This document shows positions 10,561-22,500 of a stretch of DNA of 64,000 bases, piece after piece. Source of the DNA: Cylicocyclus nassatus (lineage: Eukaryota > Nematoda > Chromadorea > Rhabditida > Strongylidae); the NCBI GenBank assembly GCA_958299035.1, contig CATQJL010000223.1, positions 75,471,600 through 75,535,599 on the forward strand, written 5' to 3'. The notes beneath the pieces were generated by a model. It was not told the DNA's origin. It ran no database searches and was given only the letters and a program-made list of their open reading frames with translations. The first letter of the stretch is position 1; each line of letters opens with the position of its first letter. Made by a program: the position numbers and the translations under genes.

Positions 10561-13500
10561 GTAATAAAATTTTTCTGTTAACGATTGCTGAGACGCTCAG
10601 CATCGCTTCTGTTTGAAAACAAGATGTTGCTTTATTTGATGGGAGAACTTATCATGTCACATAGCTGTAAGTGTACTATGATCCATATATTAGGTCGTTC
10701 CGAAAGTAATGTCGCTTTTTTCAAATGAACGCCACATTTCGTGGAACTAAGATTTTCAAGAGCTCTTGGAATCAGTCGATGCAGAATTTCATCCTCTTTC
10801 TAAAGGTTGTAATCTCATTGCATAATATTCAATGAGCTCTCAAAAAATTACTAAAACCTGCGACTTATGCTTTTTGTCATGGTCAAGTTCGGCTGTTTTT
10901 CTTAATTTTTGTACTGATTCCCCGAAGATGTACAAGTAGCAGATAAATAGAGCAAACCCTATAGGATACAAAACAATTTTTTTCTTTTCCTTAGCTTGCG
11001 TCTTGGAGCTTGTAGAACCAATTTTTCAGTGCTATCAAATCCCATATTTGGTCAACTCAGACCTCACAGAACAACAACCGGCAAGCGACTCGGGTGTCAT
11101 TCGATGCAGCTTTTTCTCCTCTTTCCACCAGTTTTTTTATTTCTGATTCATTGAGTTTTCCGGGACAAAATCATCATAATTCAGGTTTTACAGGGCGCCC
11201 CAGGTTGTACCCGGAATTTTCGAAAGTTGCTAATCTGAAGCGGTAAATGCTCACATGCTTTGTAAAATTAGTGTTAAACCATAATCCACCTTTGTAGGTT
11301 TCAGAATCCGAAAGTTTATTGGTGTTTGATGCATATGTGTTTGAGACAAGCCTGCAAAAATTTGGTGACTTCATTGAAAAATCTCTACAAAAATTATGAC
11401 GAGATACGGAGAGCAGAAATAAATAGCACCGTTTCCTATAGGGTTTGCTCTATCCATCCACTACTTGGACTCCTTCCGGGAATTATTACAAAAAAATTAG
11501 AAAAATTGTGAAACTTGACCTTCCCAAAAAGCATGGGTTGGAGATTTTAGTAATTTTTCAAAAGCTCATCGAGTATTCTGCAGTGAAATTATAGCCATTG
11601 GAAAGAGGATGAAATGCTGCATCGAATGCTACCAAGATCTCCTAGAAGCGTTGCTTCCACGAAATGTAGCGTTCAATTGAAAAAAGCGACATTACTTTCG
11701 GAACGACCTAATATTTTCCGAGTCGCAAATAAAATTCATAAAGTCCTGTGAAACGATATTTCGAACATTTACTTTTGCACCTGCATCGGTCGGTACGAGA
11801 TTAGTAATCTACGACACTTCACAAGTTTTTTCATCATTCAAAGAGCTCATACAACAATTATTGCTATCCGATGACGACGTAGTTCAGAAATACGCTAAGT
11901 TCATTATTAGATAATAATTCCTGCTTTTTGGGTTCCAAAAGTGGTGAGTGCCCTTTTCGTAGAAATCCTACACTAGAAAACGGGTATTACTTGAAATAAA
12001 ATGTATTATAAATTCTATTACTCTCGACTTGCTTGGGCTCATCAAGCCTTCCAGGAGCTAGCTAGTCTCGGAACAAAATAAAGTGGAAACTAGCCAAAGC
12101 AACTCATTTTAATGCCCATACGCCACCTTATCGTACTTCTTGGATAAACAGCGAGCTCTAATCTAAATCGTTTTCGTTTTTACTAACGACTTTCTTTTCT
12201 CAAGAAGTGGAAAGAATGTCGCAGATTTTCAAATCTGCTCAAGAATCCTTGTTGTCTCACAAAGTAAGCAATAGACAGGAATTTTACCATACTGCCGCTT
12301 AAGAGGCTTATGCATAGTAGTCGTGAGTTAGAACATTGCAAACAACTTTTCGACTGTAAGACTTTAGCTAAAAGGCACTCATCAGATTTGGGGTAATGTG
12401 TATCGGATCACCAAATAATTTGTTAGAGGGCTCTTTGTATAGCCACTGCGCATAGCCCAGTTCAATTCTGGTTCCTCTACGCCGAGAAAGTCGTTCATAG
12501 AATCTCGATTTGGCCCGCTCTGGACAACGCTCTGATTCCTACACGTTTCAACACGTCTTTCCAGCTCACACCACCTCTATGACGTTACTGCCACTGTGCA
12601 CAACTCGTCCGCGTTGTTCCCGCAGAGTTCCGAAGACGGTGTTTTCGGGGACTTATCCAATTTTGAAACCACAGTGGGTGACAGATCGGAGAAAGCCCGT
12701 TAGCAAAATTTTCGACAGCCAATTTTTAATGAGACACTACCTTTGACACATTGGTTGGTAAACATGTAACAATCCACATGATTCACTCAAAACATGAGGG
12801 CACAAACAATGGAAGTGGAGTAATTCTGTATTAGGTTGGCATAATTTCTGTTTCACATTTTTTGTGGAATTTTGGAAAAATTCCAGAAGTTTTCTGAAGT
12901 TGCTTCAAAGTTGCTTCATATGTAGACCAAAGGCGTACACAACATTATCATAGATGCCGTCAATGCAAAAATAGCTAGCAATTCTACGACAACGTTATAA
13001 ACACACACAAAATTGTCATTTTCTCTTTGATTTTTTTGCGTTTAATTGCGTTTTTTCTCTCTCATAATTTTTCTATTAGGTTGTCAAGAAAATAATGTCG
13101 TTTTTTATTTGCTTGCTTTAACACATTGACGACAAGGCCGATTTTTCGATTACTGCCATTTCGGACAGGAGCCTTTTTTGCTCTGCCACTTACGACCCAC
13201 CCGTGGGTCGTATTGTTCGAAATTAGTCTTTTTGTAAGAAATTCAAAACATATCTTTGAGAACATCTCAACAAGGGTTATCGAAGGCGCTGATTATCAAA
13301 ATATGATTTGTTTCGGTTTTTAGCAGTATACGGTAAGATTACGATAGTCACTCTGTACGAATCCAACATAACGGATTTTCGTGAAAAATTATATTTTGGG
13401 GTTATTTCACATGCTGATCACCATTATAGTGTCCATTTTGTTCACTACTTCCCCACAGTGGGACTACGGTAGCAGTACGGTAGAATTTTTATAAGAATCA

Positions 13501-16500
13501 AGAAACTGATGTAAGAAGGCGGTATTAGAACTTGAGACTATCATTTTAATCAGCATGCTAAAAAACCTATATATGCAAGGTTTGAGCTTCCTGGGATGAA
13601 CAATGCGAAAAATCAATAAAGTCGATAATTTTTGATGGGCTGACATCATTCTCATGCTCTTACTGTATTTCTTGTGCATGTAAACTTGAATTGTCAAAAA
13701 CAGCACCACTCTGCGAGAAATTCGAGTAAAATCTGTGCCTTACCTCTATCTACGGTATACCTACCGTAACATTACATTACAGTATCCCGGACCCGGACCA
13801 CTCCGGCTAGAGCTTCGCCAATGTGTCCCCAATCATGTGCCAGAATACCGTAAAATTCCATCGCATGTTGGCAAAGTTAGAGCTCTCGAAAACTTACGAC
13901 CCACCGTGGGTCGTATTGTCGTCAATGTATTAGCGAAGACTCAACTCAACAAAGGATAAGGGATATTGTTTGATAGAGCAAAGCAAGCTCTACAAGATGG
14001 CGTTTATAATTTTGCGCCAAGCTCGATCCACGAGAAGATTAAACCCAAAATCTAAAGATTTCCAAATGCCCAAAGGAACGAAAAAAAATCAGATCTTCGT
14101 CCAAATAATTTATAGGGACCTGCCACTCACATACTTCAATACTTTCAATATCAGACACCCAAATGTGCAGTTGTTGTATTTTTTCCTTGACTAAAAACTG
14201 AGAAAATGAAGGTTTTCATGATACTCTCAAAGCAGTGCTGAGCAGTTCTTGCATATGCGTTTCTTGTAATTCTATACTACAAACCTAGTTAAGCGTAATT
14301 GTAGATTTTCAGCGAGCGGTATTTTTCGAAAAATATGGATTTCAGCACTGAAATTGAAAAGAAGAAAGCCAATTCAATATTTCTCGAGAACTACCGCTCG
14401 GAATGGGCTGAAAATCTACAGTTATACTCATCTAGGCTTGTAGTATAGAACTACATAAGCGAGAAGGGCTCAGCGTTGCTTTGGGAAGATCATGAAAATT
14501 TTCGTTTTCTACGTTTTTAGCCAAGGGGGAAACACAGCAACTGCACATATGGGTGTCATCGAAAGGATTGAAGGTGTGAGTGGGAATCCGTATGAATTAT
14601 TTGGACGAAGATCTGATTTTTTTTCGATTTTTTGGGCATTTGAAAATCTTTGATTTTGAGTTCAGTCTTCTCGTGAATCGAGCTTGGCGCAAAATTATAA
14701 ACGCCATCTTGTAAAGCTTGCCTTGCACTATCGAACAGTATCCCCTATCCTTTGTTGGGTTGAGTCTGGTTGCTTCGTTAAAGCAAGCAAATAAAAAACC
14801 ACCTTATTTTCTTGTCAATTTAGTAAAAACATTTTCGCATCGTCTATTTTATGGCAGCACTTTGGTGACGCTAGCACGATAAAAAAAGGGTGAAAAACAG
14901 ATCAAAAAATCAAAAATTCGTCGAAAAATTCTCTTTTTGTGTGCACCGTATAGGATTTGTTACGGAGAAACTGGAAATACTTTTTGTAACTTTTCAAAAA
15001 TTCTTCTTTGTATTGAAATGCAAATGAGCACGGACATGGACACGGAACAAGTAGCTTATGTGATCGTGTGCAGACGTATTTGTGCCATCCCCCTACATTC
15101 GCTAGAAACTATGGACCACCTCGAACCTGTCCGAATACCACAACGCCCGGTCTATTCCCGATCACCTGGAACGATGCCAGCCCGCTAAATGCCCAGAAAA
15201 CGTACATCCTCCGATAAAGTGCGTGTTTTGTGGGACGCGGATCTGACGCGGCAACCTAATATAGCACCTTTATTAGAAAAATCGTGTCTACGGAATGAGA
15301 TTTTGTGCAGAAAAGAAAGAGCAAGTGCCTTGTTTATTGTCTACTTTCATTATTTTCAACTCTTCGTTGAACCATTTTATTGCACAATGCCGCAAGCGTA
15401 AAAACAAAGCTCTTTCCGGCTCTGCTTGATTTTTTCTAAGTTATGACATGATACGCGATCTTTTCATGATTGCATTAATCATCTTAACGCGACCTCTATT
15501 AATTTATCTTTGCTGCAGTAAAGATTCTCCAATGTTCATAAATAAAAAGTTGCGTAATTTTTATGTACTCATAAAATCAAAAAAACGAAGCAAAGCCGAA
15601 AAGGGGTTAAAGGCAGCGTCCGGGCAAAATTTCGCCTCTCATGTTTCTCTCATTCTGGGCCTTTCCGTGGCCCTGATTACAGTTGTAAAATCCAAAATGC
15701 TCAAAACTCCCAAAAAACCCGGTTCTTGGAGACACTCTCTTCAAAAAGTGGACGAGTTTCGAATTGCTCGTCCCCATCATCATGCCAGCGGGAGGAGCTG
15801 CGACTGCACGGATGCAGTTGCATTGCACTGTGCAGTGCAACTGCAATGCAACTGCAATGCAAGCGCACACCTGCGTGAGCACTCGTCCTCATGGGTTGTT
15901 TGTGATACGAAGGGGCGGCTTCGGACGTATCACAGGCGCGTATCTCCTTTTAGAGAGCACGTCAAAGGATTGGACCAACGCAAATCGGATACTCATAGGC
16001 CCCTCTTTACAACTATGTGCTAATCTGGGTGGGTAGATCTTGCCTGGACGCTGCCTTTAATTGAACTCACTCGCAGTATGTGCGAAATAAGCGAGTAACA
16101 TCTGTTGTGATTAAGGATAATCAATCGTTCCTCATATGATCTGCAATCTCTTGGATAATACAACCGTGTGCGCGAGAAATGAGCGCTATAAAAAGCGCCC
16201 CTTAGCCAAAGTTGGTTCAACAATTTGCCTCCAATCAGTGGCGTACCCAGGATTTCTGCTCGGGGGGGGGGGGGAGGCGCGACAAAAAAAAATTTTCGAT
16301 GAAGATGCGTGGCGTCAGTCACGCACTCCGAAAAATTTTTTTATATGCTTCCTGAAATTTTCGGGGGCTCAGGACCCCGAAATTTCAGAAAAAGGGGGCG
16401 TGGCGTCAGCCACGCCCCCGAAAAAAATTTTTTTATAAGGCTAAATTGAATTTTTAAAAATTTTTAAAAGTTATTTTAATTACTTACAAGTATAAACAAG

Positions 16501-19500
16501 TCTTTTGCACATTTTTATAACTCATGTAAGTAACTTTCAAAAATTTCGCGACCCATTCTCGGGGGGGGGGGGCGCCCTCCCCCCCCGCCCCCCTCCTCGG
16601 TACGCCACTGCCTCCAATCAACCTTCGTTATTACTTTTATTCTCTTCTAGAACTTCTCTCTCGTGTGTGCCTGCAAGGACGAAGGGTCCGAAGACGTGTA
16701 TTTGAAAAAAATAAGGGACACATCATAATTCTTTGATTCTGCACCAACTCCTTCTCTTAACGCCTTTGACCCAAAGCGTTAGAAAACTGACTTTTCCACA
16801 AAAAAGACATTAGTAAGTGTCTATTGTATCCCAGATGTTGATACTGCAGCTCATCAACAATCAATCTCAAAGGCTACGGAAACTTCCGAAATCCTTTGAG
16901 TTTCGAAGAATTAGTTCCATGTATTCTTACGAAAAATACAATTAAATTGCTCTCTTGAGCAAAATTTTTCCATAGTTTGAGTAAGTTCGCGCTTACAAAC
17001 TCAACAGCAACATCAATGATTCAATCCGGAAAACTTGCCAAAAATTTAGATGTTTTCTTGCCGAAAATCATCAAGTTTGAAGAAAATAAGAGCGAAAATG
17101 ACGGTTTTTGTCTGGGTACTTCTAAATGAAAGTTTGCCTTGTTTGCAAAAAACGGTGACAACGCTCATCCATGTGTCTCCAGAATGCGCAAAAAATTACG
17201 TTGTTTCTGCAAATGAGTTTGCAGGCGCTCCTCAGCTGATGCTCAATCAAACAATCAACCCATCAATGGTGACGCATCAAATAAAGATTTGGATGAGAAC
17301 GCCATTTCGGATCAGGATGACAACGATTTTATGCAAGAGAAGGTAGGAACAAGATAGTTGAAAATGCCAATGTTTTCGATAAGTTATTCGCTTGCAGCAA
17401 GCTTGCAGATAAATCTTGGCTTATGTTAGTCTTATTGAAATGTATAATGCTGCGCCCACCTTTTTTGTAGATACAAGCAGCTTTCCTGAAAAGGTAGTGT
17501 AGTCATTTTCAAGTTAAGCAGAGTGTGGAAACACTTAATGTAGATATATTAGTCGATGTCCAGGATCCTTGGGAGTGCAACAGTTAATACACGCGCAGCT
17601 ACTTTGAACGACATTCGTTGATCTGTTTCAGAGAAGTCGAAAAACGCAATGGTTTTGAATTTCAACATATTTTGTTCTATAAACTCAAAAAAACCCAGCA
17701 AGTTTGGAAACAATTAATGCTATGCTCACTTTGCAGTGATCTAGTTTTCGTAATCTTAGGGCCGCATGCATAAAGAAAGCTTCATATTCTGAAGCTCCAA
17801 ATATCTGAATTTTAGGCTGTCTCCTGTCCGCAATCATTCTTACTATCCTTCACCTTGAACACATTGCACAGCAGCGAGAAGCTGTACAAGCCGCATTTTC
17901 CAACTTTTGGATGATCTCTAGTGATCCCGCTTCTCCACATTCACTTTTCTTCAAAGTTAACGAAAACCTTCTAGAGTTTATGATTATCTTACACAACAGT
18001 GCTAAGCATGTTGCTGATGAGAATAAATAAGTTTTTGAAAAATTTAATTTTTCGATAAACCTCAATTTTCGACTTTTGGTTCATCGCAAATTTCATGATT
18101 CCGATACATTACCTGTTTTTATCAGCAACATACTTAGCACTGTTGGACTAGATGAAAGGTACAACTTTGGAATGTTTTCGCTAACTTGGAAGAGAGATAA
18201 ATGACTTTGAAGTAGAGCGCGGGGGATCATTAGAAATCATACAGCTGGAAAATGCGGCTTGTACAGCTTCTACTGCTGTTCAATGTGTTCAAAGTGAAGG
18301 ATAGTAGGAATACTTGCGGAACGGTAGACTGCGTGAATTCCAGATATCTGGAGCTCCAAAATATGAAGCTTTCTTTTAAGTTGCGATACCTCCTCGTTGG
18401 GATATTGCATGCTGTAGCGGCTCGGTGTGCTCACAATCAGCACCCCTCGCTCTAGTGCTCGTCCTCCTAACACGATAACCCTAACTCCAGGATCTTGCGC
18501 GTCCGCGCTAGTGTGCGCACTCTTGACGCGTTCGCTCGACGCCTTCATCCTGATTCTCGCACGATAGAACGGCAATCACAACACACGACTAGATTAGATC
18601 ACATTTACCAAACATAAACAGAAAACAACGCCTAAAACTACTTAGTACTAACACTAGAAAAAGAAAGGAAAGCACGGGACGAGCGGCCTCGTCCCGTGCT
18701 GCCGATGCCCTAAGATGATCGTCTTCAACACGTAGTTCCGGGTTTTCCACCGGGCGCCCGCAAGTCCCAAGCCCTTACGGGACGGCGCGACCCCTCTCCA
18801 CTCCCGCCAATATCCTTCATACGCAAGACGAACTATGATGTTTTGCTGCGCGTCTCCAAAACCAAGAGGACAGCAAAGGCTCAGCCGCTCGAAACCGATG
18901 ATCATCTGCGGGAGCTTCTGGAGGCGCTGCTAGCACGAATCATATTCAGAACAAATCGATGACACAAGGACTCGAAGAGGCGCCGAACGCGGCTTGCGCG
19001 CCCTTATACAGCCTGCGACTTGGCAGCGCGCGTAGCAGGAGAGGTGCCCAGCGCGAATGCGATATCGCGCTTGGTAAAGCGTTAAGCAGCGCTCCCGGCC
19101 TCCTATTCAGTAGTGGCTTACATTGCGCGCGACAAATGCGTCCCTTAATGTCAAGCACGCATCTTCAATACAGTTCGCAGACTAGCCGGTCATCATGTAG
19201 ATGCAATTGATTATCTTGTAGAGCTTTCTTTGTTCAACTGAGTATTGCTATTGCCCTTATGCACTTTTTGATTTACACTCACTTATAAGCATAGGATGAA
19301 AAGTCACTTTGATTCAAAAACAAAACAAAATTTTCGGAGAGCTTAGCACGAGACCAGGGCGTATTAGTCGGCAGTGTTGTTCTCCTCCTCCTTAACCATT
19401 TGAATTGTACTTCATGCCAATCTTGGCTTTATTTCCTTCGTCTCCCTTGCTTTCCTCTTCATTCATTTGCATGATTTGATATGACGATAAATCAGGTTCT

Positions 19501-22500
19501 CAAAAAACCCATCTCAGGTGATGGGAGGAAAGCGAGCAGCGAGGGGTGAACTTCCATGGGCAGTATACATTCTTACCTCAGAAGGTAAGTTTACTTTCGT
19601 ATTGAAAAAAGAATGGAAATGTCCGTCATGGTTTTTTAATAGTCAACTCGTTTGGCTCGCTTATTATGTTGAGATTGCAAGCTCAGCTTTAACAAAAATT
19701 GAACGAAAAGATTGAGGATTACAGCCTGATAGCTACACGAATAGCAATAGAAAGAAATAGCAAATCAGCGATCACAATTTTAATAGAAGTAAAATTATAT
19801 GCGCCAGGAACATAACGAGATTGGTATCAATCACTTTCTCCGGAAAAATTTTTGGGGGAAAATCTAAACCTTCAAATGGCTTGAGACATCAAAATTTTCG
19901 AAGACGGAGGTAAGGCTTCGCAAGGCTGGAAGGTAGCGCTTCCTTAAAACTCATTTGCAAGGCTAATGTACTTTGAAAATTTTCTAGAATCATCTCAATT
20001 TTCCACAAGTGGAAACATTTTACTTGCGCAAATTTGCAACTCATGCGGGTAACTTTCCAAAATCCTCTCTTTACTTCCCCGCCGCTCCACCACCGCCGCC
20101 ACTCTTCAAAACGCACGAAAATCCTTTTGCAAAAAGGCTAATTAGATGGAGAGAAAGCTATTTAAATTGAGCAAACTTTGGCATATCGATTTCTACTTAA
20201 GTCAAACAAAAACAAAATGTGCGTAATATTGCGCTCGCTTTCAGAGTTATGTGGTGGAACGCTTATCTCAAGACGGCATGTCGTTACTGCAGCTCATTGT
20301 TTTTCGGCATCGAAGTGGAAAATGGGTCGATGCAAGTGAATAAAAATAGACAATTTAGCTATTTCCCACAAGTTTTTTATTTAGCACCTCAGACATGTAC
20401 CCTATGGAAGCTGTAATAAACTCTACCAAAGTTTTTGTTGGTGGAAGTTGCTTATTCCCAAACATAGCTGGTTGCAATACGTCGGATATTGGCAAAATGT
20501 ACAAAGTTGCGCGGTATGTTCTATTAAAGTCGCGCAGACTAAGTGTCTCCCTATATTTTTCTACAATGATTTCCGAACAAATTTCTTATAAACCTATTAA
20601 GCGCATCCTACGAGCAGTATTTCGCGTTTAACTGCAAAGGCACTCATGACATAGCCTTGCTTGAGTTGACTGAGGACGTGCCGAAGACAATAAATCATGT
20701 TTGCCTTCCTTTCCTGCATCAGTTGGAAGAAATCGAAGATCCCTACCTAAAGCTAAGATCATTTGGATGGGGATTAGACCGTAAGCTTCTTTCTGTCAAA
20801 TGAATGAATTATCAACATTTATTGCAGCTTTGAAATATACCAATATACCTTCGCCTTACTTGCAAATAGCGGAATTAGGTGAAAATGTTTGTCTCATCCA
20901 GCATATTGGTTAACATAACAACTACAGGCGTGAAATCGTCGAAAGAAGAATGCAACAGAATGAAGAATTGGAAATCAAACGATACCTTTTGCACTAAATC
21001 TGGTCCACAGTATATTTGTCGAGTAAGTTTTTTTGCTTTATAATAAAAATTATGTCTGAAATTTTTGCCTTTTCCTTAATTGAACAGTTAAGTTGAACTT
21101 TTGCGTACTTGTTATTTCTGCAGCAAGAAGTGAGAAGTGCTTAGCTTTATTCCTTCTGTCGTAATGATAGCTGCTCATACTTTCTGCCATTTACAGGTTC
21201 AATGATCTTTGTGACTTCGCGACCTTTCCCCTTCCTTGACTTTAGAGGAAAGTTTGCTGAAGAAGCTGATTTTTGAAGACATGCAGTAGAAATTTGAATC
21301 TCTGTTAGCTTTGTACAAAATTTTTTTTGGCTGAGAAAGCGCGACGATAAATAACATGCACCAAAGTGACAGTAGTTGAAGACGACTGAAGCGCTCCACG
21401 AAAGGCAGCTGCCTGAGCTTGCCAGTCATCTTTGCATTACGAAACCTACTTATTAGAAAAATATGGTTTTCAGGAATGTCTAGAAACTTTCAACTTAGTC
21501 AAGTAATATGCTCTTCACATCAGACATAGACCATATGTAGCATTTTGCAATCTTTCAGCAAAAAAAATAAAAAACTGAAAAGTGGCACATTGTCAGAGCA
21601 ATACAGCGCGTCTTGTTTCCGTTTATATATAGCTATACTACAATTAAACAAGTAAAACCATAAATATTCAGTGTTCTACAAGCGCTAACTTCCAAATGTA
21701 CAAGTTAGTGTAAAAAATTGAAAAAAGCCATACTTTCCTTATCTTAGTCAAAATTTCGTCTCGTCTGGCCACAAAATCTCAGCAAATGTACGTGTATTTA
21801 AAATATGCTTGAACAAATCTGGAATCTATAGGATTTTTTGGATGAAGACACCGTTAGGTATTTGATTGACAAATTTTCGCTTCATACTTTGGACTACAGG
21901 TTTGCAAACGATTCAATGCCACCTTGTAGAGTTTGTTGTGTTTTGTCAATAGTATGCTTCCTACCCTTTTCTATTTAGCGCAGCAGCATGAAAAGCATGT
22001 GTCAGTTTTGCACCAGCCTAATTAATTAGTCCACGAAGTTTGACCTTGAGATATGAAGCTCACTGTCATTGACTTCTAAACGCTGTGAAAGTGAACGACT
22101 GCAAACATCTTATTGATAAAGTTGGCCTGAAATCAGCATTCATGCAAAGTTGTTGGTATCTACAGTATTGCAATAGCCACTACTCAACCGGCTAGTCTAT
22201 TAGCGAAGTATGGAGAAAAAAGCGGGCTTGGAGCTCCTTAAATCCACTCCGGAAGTCTTCCTGGCCACTCCGCCCCTCTGGACCCCTCCCACTTACATGT
22301 GCTCACCAAACGCTGACCTGAAAGGCTTTAAAAATTCAAGAAAGACTTTAAAAATTTATCGACATTTTCATGCTTTGCAAAACCCGCTTGGGAAATGTGA
22401 CGAGGCTCCCGAAACGGTGAAGAACTGGGAGCCGAAAATTTGCCGGGACACTTTCTACAAGCCTCCCCTCCCCTCGTACAAACAATTGCTTCTCATAATC

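Noticed and set aside
12450..12465. tRNA T-arm-like string ccagttcaattctgg
   Set aside because: No matching box A, acceptor stem or anticodon arm at the right spacing.
15448..16023. 191-codon plus-strand frame
   Set aside because: It crosses the boundary of the TTAA element at 15611 and its central palindrome, so it is a chance fusion.
19507..19516. Alternative acceptor ctcag for protease exon 3 just before GTGATGGG
   Set aside because: With exon 2 ending in phase 2 it puts TGA in frame. The acceptor at 19495 keeps the frame open.
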